Notes: a model not told the origin generated them from the letters alone. A stretch of DNA of 64,000 nt from Marinobacter sediminum (GCF_023657445.1 NZ_JAGTWY010000001.1:3596001-3660000); one strand, 5' to 3'; shown: positions 19,327 to 28,787, counted from the stretch's first letter. A program made the numbers and translations.

Positions 19327-21942
19327 ATGCTGGAACTGGATGATGACTTGCTGATTAACCTCGCGCTGAGTTTTGCGGAGATTTCTAGCGCGGGGATCGA
19401 CCCGGCCATTGACCGGTTCCTTCGTAAAGTCGGCTTGGCGGTTGGTGGCCACCGAAGCTACCTTTTCCTTATCGATCGCAATACCCGAACACTCAGTAAC
19501 ACCCATGAGTGGTGCGCACCCGGTGTTATCCCGCAACGAGATGCTGTTCAGGATCTCCCGCTGTCTGTTTTCCCGTGGCTGAAAGAACAACTACCCATCC
19601 ATAAGGTTGTTGTCATTCCTGATGTCAGTGACCTGGGGGAGGAGGCGTTCGCTGAGAAGCAAGAGTTTGAGCGGCAGGATATCCGTTCCCTGGTTCTGGT
19701 TGCGCTGAAAATGGATGGCGATGTTATCGGCTTTTTCGGGGTCGATTCACTCAGTGAGTCGTTTGAGGCCTCGGAAGCTGCCGTGACTGCGTTTAAACGA
19801 TGCGGCGATTTATTGTCTGCGGCGGTGCATCGAAAGGTCGCATCCGAGGCCAGTGACATGCTCTATCAGAGCCTGATTACATTTGCCGATCAGTTTCCGG
19901 GTGTCGTCTTTCAGTTCCGTATGTTTGCGGATGGGTCCGTAACCTTTCCGTTTATAAGTGTCGGTGTGGAGGAGATGTTTGGTCTGGATCCTTCTTTGCT
20001 GGCGGACGATGGAGCCGCGCTTCTGGCCCGGATTCATGAAAACGACCAGGACGGCTTTTATGGTGAAATTGAAAAATCCCGGAGCGGGCTGTCTCCCATC
20101 CATATGGGATTTCAGGCAGTAAACCACCGCTCGGATGTTATCTGGATCGAGGTGAAGGCCGTTCCGAAAAAGCTGGCGGACGACAGTACCCTCTGGCATG
20201 GCTATTTTTACGATATTACAGAACAAAAACGCATTGCCCGCAGGGTTCAGGAACAAGCCGGGCAAACACGGGCGATTCTGGATAATATTGCAGACGGTGT
20301 AATAACAACGGACTCAGAGGGCCTGATTCAGACGTTCAATTCATCTGCTGAGTTCATTTTCGGATACCGGGCCTCCGAGGTCATTGGGGAATGTATCGGG
20401 ATGCTGATGCCTGAGCCAGTAAGAGATCATCAGTCTGGCATCCTGATGTCCCTGCGGGGCCAGGAACCACTGAGAGTGCCCAGGGAAATGGAAGGCTTGC
20501 GAAAGAATGGCCAGAGCTTCCCCGGGGAGGCACGGATTTCCCGGGTGGCCGATGAAACGGGAGAGGTATTTATTGGGGTCGTCACCGATATCACCGAACG
20601 AAAATCCGCTGAAGAGGAGATAGCCCGGCTCGCCTTTTACGATTCTCTGACCGGTCTTCCCAATAGGCGGCTACTCAGAGACCGCCTGGCTCAGGCGCTG
20701 GCCGTGAGCCATCGGGAAAAGACTCATGGCGGGCTTGTTTTTATCGATCTGGATAATTTCAAGACGATAAATGATTCTGCCGGACACGTCGTTGGTGACC
20801 AGTTGCTCAAACAGGTTGGAGCGCGCCTTCAGGGTATTGTCAGGGATTGGGACACGGTTGCCCGCATTGGTGGTGATGAATTTGTTCTTGTGCTCAGGGG
20901 ATTTGCTTCTGATCCGAAAAAAGCGGCAAGCCAGCTGGAAAAAGTCTGCGAAAAAATACGGGATGAACTCAACCAGCCGTACCAACTTGAAGAGACAGAA
21001 TACGTTGGGACACCCAGTATTGGCGTAACCCTGTTCTTTGATCACGACATGGCGCTGGAAGAGCTGCTGAGGCAGGCCGATATGGCAATGTTCCGGGCCA
21101 AAGAGGACGGGAAAAACCGGATCCGTTTCTTCGATTCCGAGATGCAGGAACTGGTTACCGAGCGACTGGCTCTTGAGTCAGACCTGAGGAAAGCCATCAG
21201 AGACAATGAGTTCCTGCTGCACTACCAGGTTCAGGTCGATGGGGCGGGCACGCCCGTTGGCGCGGAGGCACTGATTCGCTGGGATTGCCCAAGGCGAGGT
21301 ATGGTCGCGCCAGCCAGCTTTATCCCTTTGGCCGAGGAGACGGGGCTGATTGAGTCGATTGGTCTCTGGGTTTTGGAAGACGCGTGCAATCAGTTGGCGT
21401 CCTGGAGTTTGGAGCCTGTCCCCCTGTCGGAACTAACCATTTCTGTGAATGTAAGTGCCCGTCAGTTTCACCAGGCTGGCTTCCTGATCTCTGTCATGGA
21501 CATCCTGCGGCGCACCGGCGCACCGGCAGAAAAACTGAAAATCGAAGTCACAGAAAGCGCGCTTGCCTATGATCTGGTTAAGGTTGAGCAGATTATCCGT
21601 ACGTTGAGGCGGCTGGGTGTGCGGGTATCTCTGGACGACTTTGGCACCGGTTACTCTTCGCTGGGCTACCTCAAGCAGCTATCGCTGGATGAACTGAAAA
21701 TAGACCAGGGTTTTGTACGCGACATTCTCGATGATCAGAATGACGCTGCCATAGCCCGAATGATCATCGCGCTGGCGGACGCCATGAATCTTTCTGTTGT
21801 TGCCGAAGGGGTTGAAACCCTCCAGCATTTTGATTATCTCGTTGAACTGGGCTGCCAGCGATTTCAGGGTTATTGCTTTGGACGCCCCATGGCGTCGGGA
21901 GACCTGGCAAAAGCGATTGTGGCGCCCTCCTGCGATCGCTAG
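19327..21942 (+). CDS. GAF-PAS-PAS-GGDEF-EAL cyclic-di-GMP enzyme
   Basis: This 871-residue cytosolic protein has a GAF domain (about 15-175), two PAS domains (about 190-305 and 310-430, the second with the FNSSAEFIFGYRASEVIG pattern), GGDEF and EAL. The GGDEF motif is intact at 515-519 (RIGGDEFVLVL) and EAL at 647-649 (GAEALIRW). The catalytic DDFGTGYSSLGYL loop is also intact. It could both make and break c-di-GMP, with balance set by the sensory domains. No membrane segments are seen. A GGAAG element lies before ATG 19327. Confidence 0.92.
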   Translation: MLELDDDLLINLALSFAEISSAGIDPAIDRFLRKVGLAVGGHRSYLFLIDRNTRTLSNTHEWCAPGVIPQRDAVQDLPLSVFPWLKEQLPIHKVVVIPDVSDLGEEAFAEKQEFERQDIRSLVLVALKMDGDVIGFFGVDSLSESFEASEAAVTAFKRCGDLLSAAVHRKVASEASDMLYQSLITFADQFPGVVFQFRMFADGSVTFPFISVGVEEMFGLDPSLLADDGAALLARIHENDQDGFYGEIEKSRSGLSPIHMGFQAVNHRSDVIWIEVKAVPKKLADDSTLWHGYFYDITEQKRIARRVQEQAGQTRAILDNIADGVITTDSEGLIQTFNSSAEFIFGYRASEVIGECIGMLMPEPVRDHQSGILMSLRGQEPLRVPREMEGLRKNGQSFPGEARISRVADETGEVFIGVVTDITERKSAEEEIARLAFYDSLTGLPNRRLLRDRLAQALAVSHREKTHGGLVFIDLDNFKTINDSAGHVVGDQLLKQVGARLQGIVRDWDTVARIGGDEFVLVLRGFASDPKKAASQLEKVCEKIRDELNQPYQLEETEYVGTPSIGVTLFFDHDMALEELLRQADMAMFRAKEDGKNRIRFFDSEMQELVTERLALESDLRKAIRDNEFLLHYQVQVDGAGTPVGAEALIRWDCPRRGMVAPASFIPLAEETGLIESIGLWVLEDACNQLASWSLEPVPLSELTISVNVSARQFHQAGFLISVMDILRRTGAPAEKLKIEVTESALAYDLVKVEQIIRTLRRLGVRVSLDDFGTGYSSLGYLKQLSLDELKIDQGFVRDILDDQNDAAIARMIIALADAMNLSVVAEGVETLQHFDYLVELGCQRFQGYCFGRPMASGDLAKAIVAPSCDR

Positions 21943-22017
21943 CCGGTCGCTAAGTCCTTGAAAGCACGATATGGTTGTTTGCTAGCTAACGGTATACACT
22001 CCGGTATTTACTTATGA

Positions 22018-22030
22018 GCTAACCGTTAGC
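22018..22030. promoter_or_regulatory. Palindrome before the thioesterase gene
   Basis: GCTAAC-C-GTTAGC is a perfect 6+1+6 palindrome ending 12 bases before the start codon at 22043. A related half-site (GCTAACGGT) occurs at 21985-21993. The position fits an operator or an mRNA hairpin near the ribosome site. No regulator gene is nearby. Confidence 0.35.
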
Positions 22031-22042
22031 AGAGGACTCAGT

Positions 22043-22471
22043 ATGTCAATCTGGACCCGCAAGCCCGACCTGGACCATTTGGTTGAATCCAGTAAGAACA
22101 CGGCCGTAACGCACATGGGCATTGAGTATCTGGAAATTGGTGATGATTACGTCAAAGGCCGTATGCCGGTGGATGAGCGCACAGTGCAGCCGTTCGGCAT
22201 ACTCCACGGCGGCGCTTCAGTGTTATTGGCAGAGACGTTGGGGAGCATGGCCGCTAACTGCTGCCTGAAAGATCCCAGTACAGTGGCAGTGGGGCTGGAT
22301 ATCAATGCAAACCACATTCGGCCCGTCAGCAAGGGGTGGGTCTACGGAACTGCAAAAGCCATCCATATTGGCAGTGCCACCCAGGTTTGGGAAATCCGGT
22401 TGGAGAGTGAGCAGGGCAAGACTACATGCATCTCCCGGCTGACCATGGCCGTCACCAAGCTCCCGAAGTAA
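22043..22471 (+). CDS. Hotdog-fold thioesterase (YdiI/PaaI-like)
   Basis: This 142-residue protein fits the YdiI/MenI and EntH group: LHGGASVLLAETLGSMA is the family's core helix with its catalytic Glu, and GLDINANHIRPVSKGWV the following strand. Such enzymes hydrolyse aromatic or medium acyl-CoAs, for example 1,4-dihydroxy-2-naphthoyl-CoA or salvage substrates. Substrate cannot be decided here. A palindrome immediately upstream may regulate it. It stands alone, convergent with the HD-GYP gene. Confidence 0.85.
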   Translation: MSIWTRKPDLDHLVESSKNTAVTHMGIEYLEIGDDYVKGRMPVDERTVQPFGILHGGASVLLAETLGSMAANCCLKDPSTVAVGLDINANHIRPVSKGWVYGTAKAIHIGSATQVWEIRLESEQGKTTCISRLTMAVTKLPK

Positions 22472-22503
22472 TCCTCAGAAATGCGGGAACAGGCTTGCCT
22501 GGC

Positions 22504-23841
22504 CTATGTTTCGTTTTTCGGGGGTGTTGGTGTAGTGCCGATCAGGCCCTCATTCACGAAGTCTTGCAGGGTAATATCGTACATACCGTCCGGCACTTCC
22601 CGTGAAATCTGATAGCTATTGCCAGCTGCGTCCAGCGGAGATGCTTTCAGGTCCAGCGACTGGTAGGACTCCTTGATCGTCTTATCAGCTTCGCGGACCA
22701 GCAGTACTTTCGGTTTTAGTTTTTGGTAAGGGTCGCTCTCCATAACGATTGCCACTTCACCGTTCTTCATCTCGACAATGGAGCCGGGTGGATAGATACC
22801 GATCATCTGGATGAACGCATCAGCCAGCTCGCCATCGAACTGAGAGCCCCGGTGTTTGTGGATGACCTCCAGCGCCTGCATGGAGGCACGGCCTGTATCG
22901 TAGACCCGTGTGCTGGTGATTGCGTCGTAGGTGTCTACCAGCCCAATGATTTTGGCAAAATAGGGGATCTGGTGGGCCTGAAGCCCGCGAGGATAGCCAG
23001 CGCCATCCATGCGTTCATGATGGCTGTAAGCAACGTCCACTGCCGTGTTGAGGGAGCTGCTGGTGCCCATCAGAATAGTGCGGCCATGGGTCGTGTGCTG
23101 GCGCATAACGCCGAATTCGTCCGGAGTGAGGGCGCCGGGTTTGTTGAGAACCTCGTCCGGAATCTGCGTCTTGCCCACATCATGCAACAGTCCACAGAGT
23201 GCAAGGTTGCGAATCTCTCCTTCAAGCAACCCCTCGTGCTTGCCAAACGCTGCCGCGAGAATTGAAACGTTAATGCAGTGTTCAGCGGTGTACTCGTCCT
23301 GATTTTTGATTTTGGTCAGTAGCAGGAGCGCGTTTTCATTACACAATACACTGTCGACGCAATTGTTTACCACGGCACGAGCATTATTCAGGTCCAGCGT
23401 ACGGCCGACACGAAGACCGGACATAATTGATTTAGCGGTCTGCTGGGCCTCCTTAAACTGCATAACGGCGTTTGTCATCTCGCTGCCCGCGTCCACCTTA
23501 TTGATATATGTGACGCGTCTACGAGGGACATGTTGTGGAGAACCGGGTTCTGACGGCGGCTGCTTTTTATTGCGTTTGAATAAGCCAAGCAAGCCACGGC
23601 CACGAGGGGAGGACGAGGGCCCGGACCTGGGGTGGGGCTGGGCATCAACCTGCCCTTCAATGGTTACAAAATTGCACTGGGACTGGATCGCGTGGATCTC
23701 GGACTCATGGCGAATCACAAATCCCTGAAGTAGAAAGTCGCTGTCTTCCCAAGGTTTATCCAGACGAATGACATGCATGCCAATGGCAAGTTCCGCTACA
23801 TCGATCCGTGTTTCGACAAGGTCTTTATGAGCATTGCTCAT
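22504..23841 (-). CDS. HD-GYP domain c-di-GMP phosphodiesterase
   Basis: This 445-residue protein has an N-terminal DUF3391 domain (about 8-70), a basic linker, and a C-terminal HD-GYP domain with both signature parts intact: HDVGK at 220-224 and HHERMDGAGYPRG at 274-286. Such proteins degrade c-di-GMP to pGpG or GMP with a metal pair. I chose ATG 23841 since AGGA lies 8 bases before it; a GTG two codons earlier is too close to that site. No response-regulator domain is present. Confidence 0.9.
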   Translation of the reverse strand: MSNAHKDLVETRIDVAELAIGMHVIRLDKPWEDSDFLLQGFVIRHESEIHAIQSQCNFVTIEGQVDAQPHPRSGPSSSPRGRGLLGLFKRNKKQPPSEPGSPQHVPRRRVTYINKVDAGSEMTNAVMQFKEAQQTAKSIMSGLRVGRTLDLNNARAVVNNCVDSVLCNENALLLLTKIKNQDEYTAEHCINVSILAAAFGKHEGLLEGEIRNLALCGLLHDVGKTQIPDEVLNKPGALTPDEFGVMRQHTTHGRTILMGTSSSLNTAVDVAYSHHERMDGAGYPRGLQAHQIPYFAKIIGLVDTYDAITSTRVYDTGRASMQALEVIHKHRGSQFDGELADAFIQMIGIYPPGSIVEMKNGEVAIVMESDPYQKLKPKVLLVREADKTIKESYQSLDLKASPLDAAGNSYQISREVPDGMYDITLQDFVNEGLIGTTPTPPKNET

Positions 23842-23947
23842 AGTCACTATCCTGTGATTCCTGAAACAGACACCAAGTGATTGTCACATTATGTGGCCGG
23901 ATGAAAACGTTATAAATTGCAAAATCTGGTTAAATAGTGCTCAGATT

Positions 23948-24679
23948 TTAGAGGGATGCGAGCCCTCGAATCAGTGCGGCCATGCCGGCTATCGCGGCAA
24001 TGCCAAGTATAACCGGCCGCAGTCCTTCAAAAGGCATACGGTTGACCAGCTGGCCTGAAAACCAGAAACCGGCCAGTACTCCCGGAAAAGTTAATGCGAA
24101 CAGGCTTAGTTCCCGCATGCCGAGATAGCCAGACGCCAACAGGGCCGCCAAACTGAAAAAACTGGCAACCAGAAAGAACGCGGACATATTGGCCCGTACC
24201 AGCGGGCCTTTCTCATTTTGATAAATCATGGCAATGGGTGGGCCGCCTACCGCGGTAATGGTCCCCATGTAAGTTGAGGCTGCACCTGCAATAATACTAT
24301 TTCGGGCGTTCAGTTTCGGCTTCAGTCCGCCAATGCTCAGGGCAACGCCGGCAAGAATCAGAACTCCGAAAATCAGCTCAAAGCCCTTCGAGGAAAGTAC
24401 CAGCAAGGTTAGTCCTGCCAGAATGGTACCCAGGACTCCTCCACCAATCGCGAAACGAACTTCCCGCACCTGCAAGGCACCATGGTTCCGGGCCAGCATG
24501 AGCATTGTCAGCAACAGGGCATTCAGAATTAAAGGTGCCGGAACAAATAATGGGCTGATCAGAAACAGCAAGGGTGCGGAAAGTGTGCCGATACCATACC
24601 CAGCCACGCCCTGAAGGCAGGCACCTGCGAGCATCGCAAGATTGGCCAGAAGAATCTGTAACAGGGAAACATCCGTCAA
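23948..24679 (-). CDS. TauE/SafE family membrane transporter
   Basis: This 243-residue protein has about eight hydrophobic segments and the family repeats GACLQGVAGYGIGTLSAPLL near the N-terminus and GTITAVGGPPIAMIYQNE in the middle. The family exports sulfite, sulfonates or other organic anions; the substrate is unknown. The start appears to be TTG 24679 with a weak ribosome site, so the true start is uncertain. It is a single gene divergent from ychJ. Confidence 0.8.
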   Translation of the reverse strand: MTDVSLLQILLANLAMLAGACLQGVAGYGIGTLSAPLLFLISPLFVPAPLILNALLLTMLMLARNHGALQVREVRFAIGGGVLGTILAGLTLLVLSSKGFELIFGVLILAGVALSIGGLKPKLNARNSIIAGAASTYMGTITAVGGPPIAMIYQNEKGPLVRANMSAFFLVASFFSLAALLASGYLGMRELSLFALTFPGVLAGFWFSGQLVNRMPFEGLRPVILGIAAIAGMAALIRGLASL

Positions 24680-24765
24680 AGTGAATCACCACATGGTTGA
24701 GAGTAAGGACTGAGCGATGCTGATACACTGCCAACACCCGATCATAACTGAAAAAACGACGTCCA

Positions 24766-25224
24766 ATGACACAACAGCCTGATACTCAACACTGCCATTG
24801 CGGTAGCCGAAAACCCTACGCTGACTGCTGCGAGCCGTATCACCTGGGCCAACCTGCCCCGACGCCGGAAGCCTTGATGCGGTCCCGGTACAGTGCCTTT
24901 GTCTTGAGGCTGACCGACTATGTGCTTGCTACCTGGCACACCCGAACCTGCCCGGCCATGCTGAGCCTTGAGGATTCACCGGATTGGGCATCATTACGTA
25001 TTCTCGATAGTAGCCAGACCGGTGATTCCGGTAGCGTCCATTTTCAGGCGATTTACAAGGCTGGAACCGGTTGGGGTTACCTGGAAGAAAAATCGGACTT
25101 CCTGAGAGAGGACGAGCGCTGGTATTACGTCAACGGTAATACCAGCGAGGGCCAGCTAAAACCCGGGCGCAACGAACCCTGTCCATGCGGCAGTGGGAAG
25201 AAATACAAGGCCTGTTGTCTGTAA
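24766..25224 (+). CDS. YchJ family protein with two SEC-C motifs
   Basis: This 152-residue protein has a zinc-binding SEC-C motif at each end, CHCGSRKPYADCC and CPCGSGKKYKACC, with a NTF2-like DUF (YchJ/UPF0225) core between, MRSRYSAFVLRLTDYVLATWH. The function of YchJ is unknown; SEC-C motifs bind zinc and sometimes mediate protein contacts, as in SecA. Length is normal. It ends 10 bases before the convergent rhodanese gene. Confidence 0.88.
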   Translation: MTQQPDTQHCHCGSRKPYADCCEPYHLGQPAPTPEALMRSRYSAFVLRLTDYVLATWHTRTCPAMLSLEDSPDWASLRILDSSQTGDSGSVHFQAIYKAGTGWGYLEEKSDFLREDERWYYVNGNTSEGQLKPGRNEPCPCGSGKKYKACCL

Positions 25225-25234
25225 GCCGGACGGA

Positions 25235-25615
25235 TTAATCGAATGAAGGTAGGTCTGGCTTGACGACATCTTTGCCTGCCTCTTCCCAGGCATCGAAACC
25301 GCCCTCAATGGACTGAACATGCCGATAGCCCATCTCCTTCAATGCCCTGGCGCTCAGGGCTGCGCGGCCTGAGGTCTTACAGTAAACCACAATCTTCATG
25401 TCCCGGCTTTCCAGCGCGGGATCGTTGGTGAACTTGAATTCAAGCATGCCGCGGGAAATGTTTGTGGCTCCCGGTATGTGACTGGCGCGGTATTCATCCG
25501 GATCCCGCACATCCAGCAACACGTCCGCCTGCTTGATCGCCTCGTCCGCCTGGTTCAGTGAAACTTCCTGGATAGTTTTCTTGGCCTCTTCGACCAGATC
25601 GTGGGCAGTCTTCAT
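25235..25615 (-). CDS. Rhodanese-like domain protein
   Basis: This 126-residue single-domain protein has the catalytic loop VVYCKTSGRAALSA, with the active cysteine, and the strands DVLLDVRDPDEYRASHIPGATNI. It has no signal peptide, so it acts in the cytosol, most likely as a sulfurtransferase or sulfur carrier. The loop size is that of sulfur-specific rhodaneses rather than Cdc25-like phosphatases. It is a single gene. Confidence 0.88.
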   Translation of the reverse strand: MKTAHDLVEEAKKTIQEVSLNQADEAIKQADVLLDVRDPDEYRASHIPGATNISRGMLEFKFTNDPALESRDMKIVVYCKTSGRAALSARALKEMGYRHVQSIEGGFDAWEEAGKDVVKPDLPSFD

Positions 25616-25804
25616 GGCTGTCTCCTGAATCGAAAGATTGGAATAAGGTTATATTTTAGCATGCGGGGTAGGCCAGTTGGCGACGATACTTTCGGTGTCC
25701 AGACCCTGAAATCGAACATGCGTGTGTTCTCGATGGCTCATGAATTCCGGTTTCGATCACCGCAGCTCGCAGGCGTTTGTGGATCTCTCGTGTAAACTTG
25801 AGCC

Positions 25805-26014
25805 ATGAAACAATCGATAACGGGTTACCACAAGGACGAAGAAAATCACTGGGTTGCCCAGCTGGCGTGTGGCCACAATCAGCATGTGCGCCACGACCCG
25901 CCCTGGGTGAACCGGCCATGGGTGGTGACTCCCGAAGGTCGGGCATCCATGCTGGGTTTTGAGCTGGAGTGCAAAAAGTGTGAGGAAGGCGCACCGCCGG
26001 ATAAGCGGCCCTGA
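25805..26014 (+). CDS. DUF3565 small protein
   Basis: This 69-residue protein fits DUF3565: ITGYHKDEENHWVAQLACGHNQHVRH, then PPWVNRPWV and a final CKKC. The conserved Cys-His pattern (CGHNQHVRH plus CKKC) suggests metal binding. Function is unknown. Start ATG 25805 fits the family N-terminus. The following DUF2235 gene begins 49 bases downstream on the same strand. Confidence 0.82.
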   Translation: MKQSITGYHKDEENHWVAQLACGHNQHVRHDPPWVNRPWVVTPEGRASMLGFELECKKCEEGAPPDKRP

Positions 26015-26063
26015 GCTATAATGTGGCTGTAATTTGATCAGCTTTTTGGCAAAGGAGTCTGCC

Positions 26064-27077
26064 ATGGCAAAGCGCCTCGTTATTTGTGCCGATGGCACAT
26101 GGAACCGTCCTGAAGAAGACCTGCAGAAAGACGTACCCACCAATGTCCTGCGCATAGCCCGGGCGATACGGCCGCTGGCGGCAGGTGGCCAGCCGCAGCA
26201 TGTATTTTATGACTGGGGAATTGGCTCCTACCACAATTCGGTTATTGGCGGTGTTACGGGCCAGGGCATTCACAAGAACATCATGGATGCCTACCGCTAC
26301 ATCGTTCAGAATTACCAGCCAGGTTCCGAACTCTATTTCTTTGGTTTCAGTCGTGGCGCCTATACGGTGCGCTCCCTGTGCGGGCTGATCAATAATTGCG
26401 GCATTCTCAAGCGTCCGGATGCACGGCTGATCCAGAAAGCATTTGATCACTACAAGAAAACAGGCAAGGACTACGCGCCCTCAGGGGCCGAGTCTCTAAA
26501 ATTCCGTGCGAAGCACAGTTACGAGTCGCGAGAAATCCGGTTTGTGGGTGCCTGGGATACGGTGGGCGCGTTAGGTGTGCCGTTCTCCCTTCTTGGTCTG
26601 TTCGACCAAAAGGACGAGTTCTATGACACCAAGCTGGGCAGTAATGTACGCATTGCTCGCCATGCCATGGCCATTGACGAGCGTCGAGAGGATTTCGAGC
26701 CGACTTTGTGGCTACCGAGGCAGGGACTGGATTTGCAGCAGGTGTGGTTTTCCGGATCACACAGTGACATAGGTGGCGGTTACCCGGCCGATGGTGGCGG
26801 TCTGTTGGCCTCGGACATCGCTTTGGAGTGGATGGTGAAAGAGGCAGGTATCTCAGGCCTCGAGATTGAGCCGCATTTGCCCGCAAGTATCGAGGCCAGC
26901 CCGAAGGCCGGGCTGCATAATTCCCGGCGGCACATTTTCCGGTTCTCCACGCCGCTGGTTCGGCCCCTGAAACCGAAGGGTATTGAAACCGTTATCCACC
27001 CCTCTGTGGCGGAACGGTGGCGGCGTGATCCGGATTATCGCCCGCCGAACCTGAAACAGATTGGCTTTCAGGCCTGA
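26064..27077 (+). CDS. DUF2235 alpha/beta hydrolase (Tle1-like fold)
   Basis: This 337-residue protein matches DUF2235: CADGTWNRP near the N-terminus, a nucleophile elbow GFSRG at 94-98 (Ser96), and GAWDTVGALG with a candidate acid. The family includes the phospholipase domain of type VI effector Tle1, but no secretion or immunity gene is near and there is no signal peptide. It is more likely a cytosolic hydrolase. AAAGGAG before ATG 26064 fixes the start; the frame is open 10 residues further. Confidence 0.85.
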   Translation: MAKRLVICADGTWNRPEEDLQKDVPTNVLRIARAIRPLAAGGQPQHVFYDWGIGSYHNSVIGGVTGQGIHKNIMDAYRYIVQNYQPGSELYFFGFSRGAYTVRSLCGLINNCGILKRPDARLIQKAFDHYKKTGKDYAPSGAESLKFRAKHSYESREIRFVGAWDTVGALGVPFSLLGLFDQKDEFYDTKLGSNVRIARHAMAIDERREDFEPTLWLPRQGLDLQQVWFSGSHSDIGGGYPADGGGLLASDIALEWMVKEAGISGLEIEPHLPASIEASPKAGLHNSRRHIFRFSTPLVRPLKPKGIETVIHPSVAERWRRDPDYRPPNLKQIGFQA

Positions 27078-27451
27078 TTGGCCTGGCCTTTATCACCAAT
27101 GGCGCAGGCGTATTTGCGCGCGTAGCGGCGATCGGCCCAGCGCTCATATATGCGCGATGCGACGGAGAATACCAGAGGCCAGAGCAGCGGTTTGAAGAGC
27201 AAGCCGAAACGGGTGTGGGACCAGGCACGCACGTTGGCATGCAAGCCGGTGACCCACTCGCCGGTCGAGGTCATCAGATGCAGTCGGCGAAGCAGTGATT
27301 CATGGCTTGGCAGGCCCTGGTTTTCGGCATGTTGTTCGTGAATGTCCGCGAAGATCAGGTTGCCATCCTGGAGTTTGCGAAGGGTACGGATCTCGCGGGC
27401 ACACAGGGGGCAGCTTCCGTCATAGAACAAAGTGTCATAGCTGGGCTCCAT
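27068..27451 (-). CDS. DCC1-like thiol-disulfide oxidoreductase (DUF393)
   Basis: This 127-residue protein has the DUF393 signature LFYDGSCPLCAREI, a DxxCxxC redox motif near residue 10, and the C-terminal LADRRYARKY-like basic end typical of the family. ATG 27451 is chosen because GGAGG precedes it by 5 bases; it lies inside the end of the SixA-CHAD gene, overlapping by 17 bases, so translation is coupled. Its 3' end overlaps the convergent DUF2235 gene by 10 bases. The redox partner is unknown. Confidence 0.82.
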   Translation of the reverse strand: MEPSYDTLFYDGSCPLCAREIRTLRKLQDGNLIFADIHEQHAENQGLPSHESLLRRLHLMTSTGEWVTGLHANVRAWSHTRFGLLFKPLLWPLVFSVASRIYERWADRRYARKYACAIGDKGQANQA

Positions 27452-28787
27452 CAAGTCCTCCAAGGGCAAGTATCTGTTTGCGGACATCCGCCTTTTGCTG
27501 TTTCAGTACGTCTTCGAGGCCACTGATCGCCGCTGGCAGAGCCTTCGGGGCGTTGTTGCGGAACTGCTCCATCAGCTCAATCTGAACGCGAAGATCCTGG
27601 AAGCCGCCGTAAAGTTTTTGCCGACCTTTCAATGTCTTAAGGCCGCCTTTCCATCCGGCCTTGTCCAGCTCCATCAGATATCGAATGCGTTTTAACAGCT
27701 TTCGCAGCCGATGTATGTCCTCGTCCGGGGATGTGACCATCAGCTCCGCGGTACGCCTGTTGAACTGTCTAATACGTTGCTCAACGACTTTTCGGATGTC
27801 TTTCGGGGTAAGTTTGCCTGCGAGTTTGTTGAATTTCCGGGAATCGATCAGGTGGTGCCAGTCGTTCATGCTGTCGTGATAGTGCTTGCCATTCAGTTTA
27901 TTAACCAGCCGGGCGTGTTCTTCCTCTGCCTCGTTTTCAAAGTAGGTGTGAAGGGTGGTTCGCAGCTCTTCGTTGCCCTGGCACAGCCGTGCCAGGTCCT
28001 CGAGCAAGACGTGCAGATCCCGGAGCCGCCCAGTGGCTTTGGCATGCCGTTTCAGTTGTTTTATTGCCCGGGAGAGGAGATTGTCTCGGGTCACCTCCTG
28101 TATGGATTCGGCAATGGCCCGGCTGCGGCGGATGGCAATGCGATAATGGTGCAGGAATTCATTGTCCAGCCCGAGAATGACGCCGGGTTCCAGCTGGTTG
28201 ATAACGGTGAGCTGGTGCCTGAGTGCTGCCGGAATATCCTTGGCCGGATTGTTGCCGTCGGTTTCCGCTCGTTTTTTCAGCTTGCGGGCAAAGTCGGGGT
28301 AGCTGAAGTCCTTTGGGGTAAGAAATCGATCCAGCCTGCCCTTGCCTTTTTTCAGCTCGCACCAGTGGTCCACCGGGATGTGAATGTGGATAAAGCTCGC
28401 TGTGGGGAGGTGGGCCGGCGGGTGTTTGAGCAGCCATTGGGCTAGCTCAAGGAGCGCCGGGTTGTGGCCGATTAGAGCAATCTGCTCCTCGTTTTCACGC
28501 TTTTGCAGCCAATGGACGAGCTGTTGATAGTCAAAGGTGTAGAGTTCAGGGCTTACATGGGCGCGTCCCGCAGGGAAGGTCGCCGGCAGCACCCCTGCAA
28601 GAGTCTGCTTTGCGCGTTCGGCATTGCTGGCATACAGAACGGCATCAAAGCCGCCGTTTTGGGTCAGAGCTTTGCCCAGCGGTGCCAGTTGTTTTTCACC
28701 CCTCGCATTGAGTGGGCGCTCCCGGTCACCAAGGTCCTCGTCTGCCCAGCTGGATTTGGCATGTCGGATCAGGAAGAGGTGTTTCAT
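27435..28787 (-). CDS. SixA-type histidine phosphatase fused to CHAD domain
   Basis: This 450-residue protein joins two domains. Residues 1 to about 150 form a histidine phosphatase: LIRHAKSSWAD holds the nucleophile His9 and LIGHNPALLEL the second His108. From about 185 to the end is a CHAD domain, helical and rich in conserved His and Arg (HHYRIAIRRSRA, DIHRLRKLLKRIRYL), known to bind polyphosphate. SixA removes phosphate from phosphohistidine proteins, so the fusion suggests a phosphatase recruited to polyphosphate or acting on it. That link is inference. Confidence 0.88.
   Translation of the reverse strand: MKHLFLIRHAKSSWADEDLGDRERPLNARGEKQLAPLGKALTQNGGFDAVLYASNAERAKQTLAGVLPATFPAGRAHVSPELYTFDYQQLVHWLQKRENEEQIALIGHNPALLELAQWLLKHPPAHLPTASFIHIHIPVDHWCELKKGKGRLDRFLTPKDFSYPDFARKLKKRAETDGNNPAKDIPAALRHQLTVINQLEPGVILGLDNEFLHHYRIAIRRSRAIAESIQEVTRDNLLSRAIKQLKRHAKATGRLRDLHVLLEDLARLCQGNEELRTTLHTYFENEAEEEHARLVNKLNGKHYHDSMNDWHHLIDSRKFNKLAGKLTPKDIRKVVEQRIRQFNRRTAELMVTSPDEDIHRLRKLLKRIRYLMELDKAGWKGGLKTLKGRQKLYGGFQDLRVQIELMEQFRNNAPKALPAAISGLEDVLKQQKADVRKQILALGGLDGAQL

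Noticed and set aside
26064-27077. Type VI secretion effector (Tle1)
   Set aside because: The fold is related, but there is no immunity gene, VgrG, PAAR or signal nearby.
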